Positions 24,206 through 32,674 of a stretch of DNA of 64,000 nucleotides are shown one piece after another (the stretch's first letter is position 1; every line of letters starts with the position of its first letter). The position numbers and the translations under genes were made by a program. The notes beneath the pieces were generated by a model, which saw nothing but the letters and a program-made list of their open reading frames with translations, was not told the DNA's origin and did no database searches. The stretch is from CAVONB01 sp963697205 (GTDB lineage: Bacteria > Pseudomonadota > Alphaproteobacteria > Rhizobiales > Hyphomicrobiaceae). Location: the NCBI GenBank assembly GCA_963697205.1, contig CAVONB010000012.1, positions 162,461 to 226,460 on the forward strand, read 5' to 3'.

Positions 24206-25354
24206 GTGAAGGATGATCGCATCTCGGATGCCATCTTCGTCGGACCGCGATCGACGTGCCCGTGTGGTATCGAGACCTTTGCTCGCCGCCTGAGTGAAGC
24301 CGGCCGCCGCGCAGGTCTGCGCATGGCCGACATCGAGCTTAAGGGGTTCCGGGATCTGCCGGCCGTGTTTCGGCGGATCGGCAGTGGTGGCTCCGTCGTC
24401 TTCAATCTGCCACTGGTGGCTTGGAAGCGCGTCATCGTTTCGCCGTTGATGGCGTTGGCATACGCGAAGATGAGGCGGCGCCGCACGATCGTCGTCGTCC
24501 ACGAATGGGCCGATCTCGATTGGCGCCGGCGGCTGGTTTACACACCCTACGTCTGGTTGGCCGACCGGCTTGTCTTCTCCTCCCCGATGATCCGCCGCCA
24601 GTTCCGCAAGTCCGGGCTCGGCCGCTTCTCGCGCGGCACCGACAGCGTCATCCCCGTGCCGCCCAATATTCAGCGCCCGCAGCAAACGCTATCGACGCCT
24701 CTGCAACTCAAGCTGACTGAGGCGCGCAAGCAGAGATCCTGGATCATGGGCCATTTCGGCTCGATCTATCCCAAGAAGCACTCCGATATGGTGCTCGACG
24801 TCATCGCCGAGCTCAGGCGTCGCGGCCACGATGCCAAGGGCGTGTTCGTCGGCAGCTTCATCAAAGGCACCGACAACGTCGAGGCCGAGTTCTGGGCCAA
24901 GGCCCGCCGGCTCAATCTCGGCGATCACGTGACCGTCACGGGATATGTCGAAACCGCCGAGGAGATCTTCTCGATTTTCTCCGAGATCGACATCTTCGTG
25001 TATGCCTTCGAGGAAGGCTTGACCTCGCGTCGCGCCAGCGTCCTGGCCTGCCTGCAGTCGGGAAAGCCGGTGGTCGTCAACGCGCCGAAGGATCCCATGG
25101 AGTTCGATCACCACGAGGTCTACGGCGACGCAATGACACGCGGCGGTCTGCAGTTCGTCGCAAGCTGCGACGATGCCGGGCTCTATGCCTCTTGCATCGA
25201 ACGGTTGATGGCCAATCCGCCGAGAGGTTGTCAGCATGATTTCGAAGCGAGCTGGCAGGCGGCGAGCCGCGTGCTGCAGGCCGCGATCTCCGACGATCAG
25301 ACGGGAAGCTGCAACAAGCAGCCACGGCTGCAGGGCGTTTCGGCCCGCGACTGA
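24206..25354 (+). CDS. GT4-like glycosyltransferase
   Basis: 382 residues, GT-B fold. The N-terminal domain has IFVGPRSTCPCGIETFARRL (the glycine-rich acceptor loop; two Cys are unusual) and RRTIVVVHEWADLDWRRRL. The C-terminal donor domain has MGHFGSIYPKKHSDMVLDV, VFVGSFIKGTDNVEAEFW and VTVTGYVETAEEIFSIFSEIDIFVYAFEEGLTSRRASVLACLQSG, where the E-x7-E region (EEGLTSRR) marks the nucleotide-sugar site. It is a cytoplasmic enzyme building the repeat unit. The O-antigen-ligase-like gene follows 96 bases later on the same strand. Confidence 0.85.
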   Translation: MKDDRISDAIFVGPRSTCPCGIETFARRLSEAGRRAGLRMADIELKGFRDLPAVFRRIGSGGSVVFNLPLVAWKRVIVSPLMALAYAKMRRRRTIVVVHEWADLDWRRRLVYTPYVWLADRLVFSSPMIRRQFRKSGLGRFSRGTDSVIPVPPNIQRPQQTLSTPLQLKLTEARKQRSWIMGHFGSIYPKKHSDMVLDVIAELRRRGHDAKGVFVGSFIKGTDNVEAEFWAKARRLNLGDHVTVTGYVETAEEIFSIFSEIDIFVYAFEEGLTSRRASVLACLQSGKPVVVNAPKDPMEFDHHEVYGDAMTRGGLQFVASCDDAGLYASCIERLMANPPRGCQHDFEASWQAASRVLQAAISDDQTGSCNKQPRLQGVSARD

Positions 25355-25450
25355 ACCAGGCTCCAAGCCATCGTGACGGGCATCTCCGAGGAAGGGCCGG
25401 TGATATGACGCCTCCAGCAACCGCTCCTTCCCGCTCGAACTGACCGGTCG

Positions 25451-26866
25451 ATGCCAGCCATGTATCCGATGCAGTCTCCAACGCGCTTCCACTCCGGATG
25501 GCACCGAGAGCGCGGCCCGGCAGGCCGGTCGATGTCCGCCGGTCTGCAGCAGCCCGGCAGCATGGAGATCGCGCTCGCCGTCCTGATCACGTTCCTGTTC
25601 GGCTGCGATATCCTGCGTCAGTTCCTGAACTCGGCCACCGGCCAGCCCTCTGCGCTGTTCCGGCTGGCAAGCCTCGCCCTCTATGGCGTCACGGGGTTGC
25701 TTCTGCTGCCCCACCTCAGGGAGGTTTGGCGCCACGTCGTTCGCGCGCCGATGCTTGCACTGTTCCTCTTGGCGCCGATGCTCTCCACTTTCTGGTCGAC
25801 CAGTCCGTCCGACACGGCCATTCGCGGATTCACGCTCCTCGCCTCCAGTCTTCTCGGCTACTACCTCGCCATACGCTTTCCCCCGCGCCTCCTGATCCGG
25901 GTCGTCGCGATGGCCGGCGTGCTCGTCGCCATCGTCTCGTATCTGCTGATCTTCGGCATGCCGAGCGCGGGGCGGCATACCGACGGCGATTGGTCGGGAA
26001 CCTGGCGCGGTGCCTACCTGCACAAGAACGCGCTGGGCGGCGGCATGGCGTTCTACTGCAGCTTCATGATCCTGATCCTCATGACCGGCAGGCAGGCCGA
26101 GCGCGCCCTCGTCATCCTGGGCCTTCTCATTTGCGCGGGCCTTCTGATCGGCGCCCGCTCGGCAACCGGTCAGATCGCCTTTGTCGTCGGCATCGCCGCC
26201 GTCATTGCGCTGCGCACCACGGTCATCCACCTGCGCCCGTACGTGCTGGCTGGCCTCGTCGTGCTGACACCGCTGTTGTTGCTGCCCCTGTTTGCACTCG
26301 ACGGCAACACCTTGGAGAATTTCGTCGACGGCATCGGCAAGGATGCGTCGTTCTCCGGGCGCGTGCCGCTCTGGCTGTCGACGTGGCCTTTCGTGCAAGC
26401 CAAGTTGTGGTTGGGCTACGGCTATGAGGCGTTCTGGGTCGATACGCAGACGGCCGTCAGGATCATAGCCCTGCGCATCTTCTATCGGCCGTTCTATTCA
26501 CACAACGGCATACTCGAGCTGATGCTGTCGCTGGGTCTGGTGGGTCTGGTGATCTTCGCCGGACTCCTGCTGCGGTTCATCTGGCGCCTTACGCAGCTCT
26601 TGTGGCGCGAGCCCCGCTCGCTGCTGGCCTCGATGTGCGTTGTCTTCGCCATCGGCTTCTTCGTGCGCAACGTGACGGAAGTCGCCATCCTCACGCGCAA
26701 CGAGCTGATCTGGTGCCTGTTCGTCGCCTTCTATCTGAAACTGTCGGAGGCTTCGATTCGCGTCCCGGCTGCGGGCGCGTCGATGCCGCGACGCTGGCCG
26801 GCTTGGCGCCATTCCCCGCGCGTCAGCGTGCCCTACCGCGGCAGTCGCAGTCTTCACACGACGTGA
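25451..26866 (+). CDS. O-antigen ligase / Wzy-like polysaccharide polymerase (ExoQ-like)
   Basis: An inner-membrane protein of up to 471 residues with about ten hydrophobic segments. The large periplasmic loop contains the Wzy_C signature GTWRGAYLHKNALGGGMA, followed by LLIGARSATGQI and SGRVPLWLSTW; the FYSHNGILELMLSLGLVG stretch is also typical. It would join repeat units at the periplasmic face using undecaprenyl-linked donor, completing the Wzx/Wzy-type set in this locus. The start is uncertain: ATG at 25451, or 25532 or 25562 nearer the first membrane segment. Confidence 0.85.
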   Translation: MPAMYPMQSPTRFHSGWHRERGPAGRSMSAGLQQPGSMEIALAVLITFLFGCDILRQFLNSATGQPSALFRLASLALYGVTGLLLLPHLREVWRHVVRAPMLALFLLAPMLSTFWSTSPSDTAIRGFTLLASSLLGYYLAIRFPPRLLIRVVAMAGVLVAIVSYLLIFGMPSAGRHTDGDWSGTWRGAYLHKNALGGGMAFYCSFMILILMTGRQAERALVILGLLICAGLLIGARSATGQIAFVVGIAAVIALRTTVIHLRPYVLAGLVVLTPLLLLPLFALDGNTLENFVDGIGKDASFSGRVPLWLSTWPFVQAKLWLGYGYEAFWVDTQTAVRIIALRIFYRPFYSHNGILELMLSLGLVGLVIFAGLLLRFIWRLTQLLWREPRSLLASMCVVFAIGFFVRNVTEVAILTRNELIWCLFVAFYLKLSEASIRVPAAGASMPRRWPAWRHSPRVSVPYRGSRSLHTT

Positions 26867-26883
26867 CGGCGCAAAACGCGCCG
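26867..26883. terminator. Small hairpin between convergent genes
   Basis: CGGCGC (26867-26872) and GCGCCG (26878-26883) with loop AAAAC directly after the ligase stop codon. It is a weak candidate for a terminator between the polysaccharide locus and the convergent quinone reductase gene. Confidence 0.45.
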
Positions 26884-26936
26884 CCATCGTGTGCGTGCGC
26901 TCAAGGCACATGGACCGCGTGGACGCGTGCCGTCTG

Positions 26937-27914
26937 TCACATCGTGACGACGACATTCCCGATGTGCCGGCTCTGTTCCAGGGACTCGTGTGCGTCCGCG
27001 ATCTTCTCCAGTGGATAGGTCGCCCCGATCGCGTGCTGCAGCGTGCCCGCCTCCAGCAGCCGCGTCAGATGCGCGACGGCGGCAGAGCGCACGTCGTTCG
27101 CCAACTCGTAGACGATGAAGAAACGCACGCCCACGCCGGTGACGATCATGCGCGTGAATTCGAAGCCGACCTGCTGGTTGTTCGTGCCATAGGCGGCAAC
27201 GAGACCGTCCTTGGCGATGATGTCCGGCACGATCTTGCCATGACCGGCAATGTCGAGATCGACGAGCCGGTCGACGCCGCGTCCTAAGGTTAGCTCCCGG
27301 ATGCGCTCCACGAGGTTCTCGGTCTTGTAGTTGACGATGTCGTCGGCGCCGGCCGCCTTGGCATGGTTCGCCTTGGCGTCGGTGCTGACCGTCGTGATGA
27401 TCCGGCGCGCACCCAGCAGCCGCGCCAGCTGGATCGCATAGTGACCGACACCGCCGGCGCCACCCGACACCAGCACCGTCTTGCCCGCAACGCTGCCGTC
27501 CGTGGTCAGGGCGCGGTAGGCCGTCAACAGAGGAATGCCGAAGCAGGCCCCGGCTTCGAAGGAGGTGTTCTCGGGCAGCCGGACAGCCTGCTCGGAGGCG
27601 AGCACGATCATCGTCGCCGCCGTCCCGTGCGGCCGCTTCCACTGTCCGTTCCACACCCACACGCGCTCGCCGACGCGGCTGGCCGCTACGCCGTCGCCGA
27701 CCTTGTCGATCACGCCCGCGCCATCGCTGTGGGGGATGATCCTGGGCGCGATCATCGGGCGCGACCCCATGCGGGCCTTCCAGTCGGACGGGTTGGCGCC
27801 GGAGGTGGCAAGTTTCACGCGGACTTCGCCGGGCCCGGGTTGGGGATCGGGCATCTCGCCGACGACCAGCACCTCACGGGCAGGTCCAACGCGTTCGTAC
27901 CATCCTGCGCGCAT
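26937..27914 (-). CDS. NADPH:quinone reductase-like medium-chain oxidoreductase
   Basis: 325 residues of the zinc-independent MDR family. The GroES-like half has PDPQPGPGEVRVKLATSGANPSDWKARMG and PRIIPHSDGAGVIDKVG; the Rossmann half has KTVLVSGGAGGVGHYAIQLARLLGA, the NADPH-binding AGGVG signature. Structural and catalytic zinc ligands are absent. Such enzymes reduce quinones or activated alkenes. It stands alone, convergent with the ligase gene and separated from the CDF gene by 42 bases on the same strand, so it may be co-transcribed with it. Confidence 0.9.
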   Translation of the reverse strand: MRAGWYERVGPAREVLVVGEMPDPQPGPGEVRVKLATSGANPSDWKARMGSRPMIAPRIIPHSDGAGVIDKVGDGVAASRVGERVWVWNGQWKRPHGTAATMIVLASEQAVRLPENTSFEAGACFGIPLLTAYRALTTDGSVAGKTVLVSGGAGGVGHYAIQLARLLGARRIITTVSTDAKANHAKAAGADDIVNYKTENLVERIRELTLGRGVDRLVDLDIAGHGKIVPDIIAKDGLVAAYGTNNQQVGFEFTRMIVTGVGVRFFIVYELANDVRSAAVAHLTRLLEAGTLQHAIGATYPLEKIADAHESLEQSRHIGNVVVTM

Positions 27915-27956
27915 CGTTTCGATCTCCTTGGCGTTTCCCAGTGACCGGCCGGAGGT

Positions 27957-28939
27957 TCACCACGCGCGAGCATCCGCCGCGTCGACGTCCACCGGGCTGT
28001 CGGCGCACCGATCATACTCGATTTCGACGGTGGTGTGCGCGATGCCGAAGTCGCGCACCAGAATGCGCTTGATCTCCGCAATGGTGGCGGTCGGCTCGCT
28101 CGTCTCGCCAATGCGAGCATGCAGCGTGACCATCGGACGCCGCTCGCTGATCGACCAGGCGTGGACGTGGTGGACGTCGACCACGCCCGATACGGTGCTC
28201 GCGAGCCGGCCGGCGATCTCGCGCGTGTCGATCCCCTCGGGCGTGCCTTCGAGCAGGATGTGCGCACTCTGCTTGACCACGGACCAGCCCGTCCTGGCCA
28301 CGATCAGCGCGACCAGCGCCGAGAGCAGGGGATCGATCGGTGTCCAGCCCGTCGACACGATCACGACCGCCGCGATGATGGCGGCGACCGAGCCGAGCAG
28401 ATCGCCGAGAACGTGGCCGGCTGCCGCGCGCACGTTGAGGCTGTCCTTGCTGCCGCCATGCAGGACAAGGAAGGCGACGATGTTGACGAGGAGACCGGTC
28501 ACCGCGACCCACAGCATGAGTCCCCCAGCACCGGCGTCGGCGACGTAAGCCGCGCGATCGCTTCGCCGGTGATCCATACCGCGATGGCGAGGAGCGCAAG
28601 GCCGTTGGCAAAGGCGATCAGGATGGCAAAGCGGTCGTAGCCGTAGGTGCGCTGCCAATCGGCCGGCCGGCGCGAAAGCCGGATGCCGTACCAGGCGAGC
28701 GCCAGGCTGGCGAAGTCCGTCAGCATGTGGCCGGCGTCCGCGATCAGCGCCAGGGACCCGGAGACGAAGCCGCCGGCGACCTCCGCGATCATGAACGACG
28801 CGGTCAGGCCGGCGGCGATGGCAAGGCGCCGCTCGCTGGCGTGGCCGGCGTGGTCATGTCCGTGCCCATGGTCATGTCCATGGCCGTGGGCGGCGCGCTG
28901 ACCGTCTGCTTTGTTGTGGTGGGCATCGGGATCGCTCAT
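27957..28939 (-). CDS. Cation diffusion facilitator metal exporter (one frameshift as read)
   Basis: An inner-membrane Zn/Co/Ni-type antiporter. The N-terminus is His-rich (GHGHDHGHGHDHAGH), followed by TMs carrying the metal site SLALIADAGHMLTDF (the HxxxD of TM2). The second half, in another frame, has the TM5 site AAAGHVLGDLLGS and the cytoplasmic ferredoxin-like domain (VDVHHVHAWSI...VEIEYD). The break is near 28515, where a run of five G on the coding strand needs to be six; correcting it gives about 325 residues, normal for CzcD/ZitB types. A sequencing homopolymer error is the likely cause. It probably detoxifies divalent metals. Confidence 0.88.
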
Positions 28940-29026
28940 GGGCGCAGGCTATCACGCTGCCCGTGCCGGTAAATGGCCCGGCCGTCTCCGGCACGCTGCG
29001 CCAGCAACTACGTCCCGCCAGCAACA

Positions 29027-29056
29027 ACGGCCCGGCCGCACCAGCGGCTGGGCCGT
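29027..29056 (-). terminator. Hairpin downstream of the monooxygenase gene
   Basis: ACGGCCC (29027-29033) pairs with GGGCCGT (29050-29056), continuing through a G-T wobble and GCCGC/GCGGC around loop ACCA: about 13 pairs. It lies 40 bases past the stop of the minus-strand luciferase-like gene. Confidence 0.7.
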
Positions 29057-29095
29057 CGTCTGATTGTTCGGTGGCGCGGTTGCGCCCTTTGAACT

Positions 29096-30187
29096 TCAGC
29101 TCGCCCCGATCGTCCGGTTGATCTCGGGCATCACCTTCTCGGCCATCAGCGTCATGGAACGCTTGCCGAGCTCCGGGTCAACCCAGTCCTTGCCGGCATA
29201 GAGCAGGGTGCCGAAATCGCCGACGTCCTCGCGGAAGGCGAGCAGCTTCTCCGCGACCTGGGACGGCGTTCCATAGATCACGAGCGTGTTGAACACGTTG
29301 TTCTCGGTCACCTCGTGATCGGGCTGGTCGCGCGATGTCTTGAACAAGTCGACCCGGCCGTTAGACGTCAGCTTCGTGAACAGTGAATGGTAGTAGAAGC
29401 GGTACGGGCTATTGGCGCCGGTCGCGTAGGCCTTGGCGGTCTTCTCGTCGTCGGCCACGAAGATCGACTTGGCCACGCGCCAATTGGCAGGATCGGCCTT
29501 GCGCCCCGCCCGCTCGCAGCCTTCCACGTACTTCGGCCAATGGCTCTTCACCCAGGGCGGCATCAGGAAGTTGGCCGAGATCGGATCCCAGCCGCGCGCG
29601 GCGGCCTCGGTGACACCTTTGGAGAATGGTGCGACGGCCGTCACGCAGATCGGCGGATGTGGCTTCTGGAAGGGCTTGGGGATGAAGCCCTGGCCGATTT
29701 CCTTGACCAGCGTGCGTTCGGTAGAGACGTTCCAGTACTTGCCCTTCAGATTGTAGGGCGGCTCGCCGTCCCAGATCTGCAGGACCTGGTTGATGCACTC
29801 CAGGAACATCTCCTGGCGGTTCGCATCCAGGTTGCCGAACGCCTCCGCGTCCGACAGTAGCCCGCCTGGGCTGATGCCGAAATTGAACCGGCCTTCCAGC
29901 ATGTGGTCGAGCATCGCCATTTCGGCGGCAACGCGAACAGGGTGCGTGTTGGGCATGTTGATCGTGCCGGTGCCCAATCGCATGTTGTGGACGTGGCCGA
30001 CCAGCGAGGCGATGAACATGGTGCAGGAGGTGATGTTCTCGGCCAGGTCCGTTGAGTGCTCGCCCGAATAAGCCTCGCTGTAGCCGAGCCGGTCGGCCAG
30101 GATGAACGCCTCACGATCCTCACGCAGCGTTTGCCGCCAATCCTTCCCCACAGGGTGGATCGGCATCGTAAAAAACCCGATTTTCAT
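29096..30187 (-). CDS. Luciferase-like FMN-dependent monooxygenase
   Basis: 363 residues of the bacterial luciferase-like fold (TIM barrel). The start MKIGFFTMPIHPVGKDWRQT is typical of the limonene/alkane-type subgroup. Supporting features are SEAYSGEHSTDLAENI (conserved EH), MRLGTGTINMPNTHPVRVAAEMAMLDHMLEGRFNFGISPGGL and ISANFLMPPW. These enzymes use reduced flavin supplied by a separate reductase to oxygenate small organic compounds; none is next to it. The ribosome site GAGGGAGA lies just upstream of the start. Substrate unknown. Confidence 0.88.
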   Translation of the reverse strand: MKIGFFTMPIHPVGKDWRQTLREDREAFILADRLGYSEAYSGEHSTDLAENITSCTMFIASLVGHVHNMRLGTGTINMPNTHPVRVAAEMAMLDHMLEGRFNFGISPGGLLSDAEAFGNLDANRQEMFLECINQVLQIWDGEPPYNLKGKYWNVSTERTLVKEIGQGFIPKPFQKPHPPICVTAVAPFSKGVTEAAARGWDPISANFLMPPWVKSHWPKYVEGCERAGRKADPANWRVAKSIFVADDEKTAKAYATGANSPYRFYYHSLFTKLTSNGRVDLFKTSRDQPDHEVTENNVFNTLVIYGTPSQVAEKLLAFREDVGDFGTLLYAGKDWVDPELGKRSMTLMAEKVMPEINRTIGAS

Positions 30188-30367
30188 GAAAGTCTCCCTC
30201 GAGCGGACATATTCCGGGCGAAGGGGCTCGCCCGCGAAGCACAGGCACGCACAGTGGTCGCTCGAGGGGATCAGGCCAAATTAAATGTTCGCGTGAAATG
30301 GATCGAATTTTCTAATGGTTACGCGCGCCGCGCGTCCCTGTCGCCACGCCTCGCCGCCCTCGGTCCC

Positions 30368-30703
30368 TTAGAGCCGCGCCACGGGCGCTAGCCCCATCCC
30401 GCTCGCCACGACGCAGGACGTCCCGTTGGGCGTGGTGTGCAGGATGCTCCAGGTCCCGCGCGTGGAGACGAACAGCTCCATCAGACTGTGCTCGGAGCGC
30501 AAGACGAGGTCCTCCTGGATCTCCGAGAAGCGCGAAGACAGCAGCTGCACGATGGCGCCTCTCTCCCCACACACGATGCTGGCGGCCGTACCAGCCGCCG
30601 CCGGTCCTGGGGCGGCAAGAGCCAGCCCCGCCGACAACCCGGCAAGCCAAGCATGTCGGAGCGCTGCGCGCACGGCGCGTCGTGAGTTCATGGGCATCGG
30701 CAT
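30368..30703 (-). CDS. Small secreted protein of unknown function
   Basis: 111 residues. The N-terminus is a signal peptide (Arg-rich start, hydrophobic core AGLSAGLALAAPGPAAAGTA, cleavage near residue 38). The mature part of about 70 residues has two Cys (IVCGERG and TSCVVASG), which could form a disulfide in the periplasm, and the stretch RGTWSILHTTPNGTSC. I recognise no named family; a periplasmic or secreted role is inferred from the signal alone. Alternative starts are the Met at positions 3 and 5. It stands by itself between two minus-strand transcripts. Confidence 0.65.
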   Translation of the reverse strand: MPMPMNSRRAVRAALRHAWLAGLSAGLALAAPGPAAAGTAASIVCGERGAIVQLLSSRFSEIQEDLVLRSEHSLMELFVSTRGTWSILHTTPNGTSCVVASGMGLAPVARL

Positions 30704-30891
30704 CGCAACCTCCTTTCATGCGTTGGGCCGTCGATCACCGACGTTCTACCAACGCACGACCAGGAGGGCTGTTCCCGCCGGAATACCGACGCCTTGGGCG
30801 CGACGCACCGATGCCCCGATACCCTGACAGGTGCTCTGCCCCGGTGCCCAGTCCCACAGGTCCCAAGACACAAGGCGTACCAATGCAAAAA

Positions 30892-30920
30892 AAGGGGTCG
30901 CGGCAATGCCGCAACCCCTT
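30892..30920 (-). terminator. Rho-independent terminator of the TRAP/cyclase operon
   Basis: On the minus strand, AAGGGGT + mismatch + GCGGC pairs with GCCGC + mismatch + ACCCCTT around a three-base loop, followed directly by a run of seven T (plus-strand A run 30887-30893). It lies 33 bases after the cupin stop codon and fits an intrinsic terminator very well. Confidence 0.93.
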
Positions 30921-30952
30921 GTCCATGTTTCCAATCGGTCGAACGGCCCTGC

Positions 30953-31519
30953 TCAGCCCGTGACGCCGTTATCCTTGCGCCAGGCATTGATGCGATCCCA
31001 TGCCTTCGGCGTGAAGTCCGCCGCCGGCGCATCGCCGCCGATCACGACCATCAGGATGTGCTCGGTGTCGGGATCGCCCTTCGTGACGTTCTCGAACCGC
31101 CGTGCGACACCGGCCGGGAACGAAACGCAGTCGAGCGGTCCGACGTCGACGTACAGCAGGTCGTCACCCTCGTTCCACGAGCAGCGCCACGTCCCCGACA
31201 TCGGAATGAACGTCTCGTTGGTGTCGTGGTTGTGCATCAGCGGCCCGCAGCCGGGCTTGGCTTTCACGTAGCCCAGGTTGAAGCCCTCGCTGATCTCGAT
31301 CGCAGCGGATCGCGCCGCGTTCGAGCCGACGGGTGAGGAGATCTTTGCGCCTTCGTCTGCCGGCGGTTTGAAGCCGATGACGTTGGCGAGCCCGCGATAG
31401 CACTCCGGCAGAGGGCTGTCCGGCAGGCCGTCGTAGTTGACGCTCAGATCCTTGTAGTAGGCGATGCGCGGCGCCATTTCCTCGCGCGACCACACGCGCA
31501 GTGGTGGCAGGTCGGCCAT
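30953..31519 (-). CDS. Cupin-domain protein (TRAP operon, last gene)
   Basis: 188 residues from the ATG at 31519 (MADLPPLRVWSREEM). The cupin core has GYVKAKPGCGPLMHNHDTNETFIPMSGTW (motif 1: two His and a Glu for metal) and the second motif around DVGPLDCVSFPAGVARRFENV. The N-terminal 60 residues extend beyond a minimal cupin. Last gene of the seven-gene minus-strand operon, 26 bases after the cyclase gene. Co-operonic cupin plus cyclase-family hydrolase plus TRAP uptake suggests breakdown of a small organic acid or lactone-like compound; the compound is unknown. Confidence 0.85.
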   Translation of the reverse strand: MADLPPLRVWSREEMAPRIAYYKDLSVNYDGLPDSPLPECYRGLANVIGFKPPADEGAKISSPVGSNAARSAAIEISEGFNLGYVKAKPGCGPLMHNHDTNETFIPMSGTWRCSWNEGDDLLYVDVGPLDCVSFPAGVARRFENVTKGDPDTEHILMVVIGGDAPAADFTPKAWDRINAWRKDNGVTG

Positions 31520-31545
31520 ATCTCGTCTCCCTGGTCTGGCGGCTC

Positions 31546-32520
31546 TTACTTGATCGCTTGCGGGTTGATCGGCGAGCCGGTGCCGCCCGTGATGATCAGC
31601 GGCGGGCCGCAGAAGAAGAACTCGTAGACCTTGTCCTTGGCGCAGTCCTCCGCGAGCTCCTTCATGTAGAAGATCTCGCCCATGCACAGGCCCATAGCCG
31701 GGATGACGACCCAGTGCCACGGCTGGTTGGCGTCCTTCGTCTCGTTCGGCCGCTGCTCGACGCCCCAGGTGTCCGAGCAGATCGCCGCGATCTTGTTGTC
31801 GTGGCACCAGTAGCAATTCTCGAACTTCACGCCCGGTGCGTCGCCGCCGGCATAGCCGCCCCACTCACCGGTCTTCAGGCACTTCTCCATCTGGCCGGTG
31901 CGGATCAGCACGAAGTCCGCCTCGCGGATCTCCACGCCCTGCTTGTCGGCGCAGGCGTTGAGCTCGTCGTTGGAGATGCCATAGCCGTCTTCCAGGCAGT
32001 CGACACCCTTGAAGCGCGCGATGTCGAGCAGCACGCCGCGACCCGTCATCTTGTCCCGGGAGTGCTCGATTCCGAGCACGCCGAGGCCCTTGCTGTCGAT
32101 CAGCTTGGCGTCGTGGCCGTTGTAGGCCTTGTCCTCGTAGAAGATGTGGCCGAGCGCGTCCCAGTGCGTCGCCCCCTGCACGCACAGATTCAACGTGTCG
32201 TCGGCGTAGCGCAGCTTGCCCTCGTCCTGCCGGCCCATGGCGGCATCGGTGCCGGTCGCGAGCATCTGGTGGATCGGGTTGAAGCGGCCGCCGAACAGTC
32301 CCGTTTGCGGCCCGTTGCGATCCAGCGGAATGCCGAGCGCGAACGCCTGCCCCCGCTTGATCAGCTTGGACGCGGCGACGATGTGCTCGGGCTTCACGTA
32401 GTTGAGCGTGCCGGAATGGTCGTCCTTGCCCCACTTGCCCCAATTCGACAGCGCCTTCGAGGCCTCGTCGATTGCCGCGCGCGAGACAGTGATATTACGG
32501 CTGGGAGACTTTGCGGCCAT
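31546..32520 (-). CDS. Cyclase-family hydrolase (kynurenine formamidase-like)
   Basis: 324 residues. The cyclase family includes bacterial arylformamidases and isatin hydrolases that open amides or rings using a metal. The metal motif HxGTHxDxxxH appears as CVQGATHWDALGHIFYED, with the conserved HWD and H. GKWGKDDHSGTLNYV near the N-terminus and GIEHSRDKMTGRGVLLDIARF are family hallmarks. The C-terminal QPWHWVVIPAMGLCMGEIFYM and FFCGPPLIITGGTGSPINPQA complete the fold. It is encoded 154 bases after dctM and before the cupin, so its substrate is likely what the TRAP system brings in. Confidence 0.9.
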   Translation of the reverse strand: MAAKSPSRNITVSRAAIDEASKALSNWGKWGKDDHSGTLNYVKPEHIVAASKLIKRGQAFALGIPLDRNGPQTGLFGGRFNPIHQMLATGTDAAMGRQDEGKLRYADDTLNLCVQGATHWDALGHIFYEDKAYNGHDAKLIDSKGLGVLGIEHSRDKMTGRGVLLDIARFKGVDCLEDGYGISNDELNACADKQGVEIREADFVLIRTGQMEKCLKTGEWGGYAGGDAPGVKFENCYWCHDNKIAAICSDTWGVEQRPNETKDANQPWHWVVIPAMGLCMGEIFYMKELAEDCAKDKVYEFFFCGPPLIITGGTGSPINPQAIK

Positions 32521-32674
32521 GCAGGCTACCTCTTCAGTTAGATGATCACTCGATCAATGAATCCACGCAATGCGGCGTTCCGCAAGGGATCGCGGCACCG
32601 TGAGCGAATACCGCGAGGAGGGGAGGGCAGGGGCCCGGGTTTCCGCCGGGCCCGCTGCGTTGGTACGGCCTTGG

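Noticed and set aside
24689..26398. 569-codon minus-strand frame over the GT4 and ligase genes
   Set aside because: Gln/Arg/Asp-rich shadow of two well-supported plus-strand genes.
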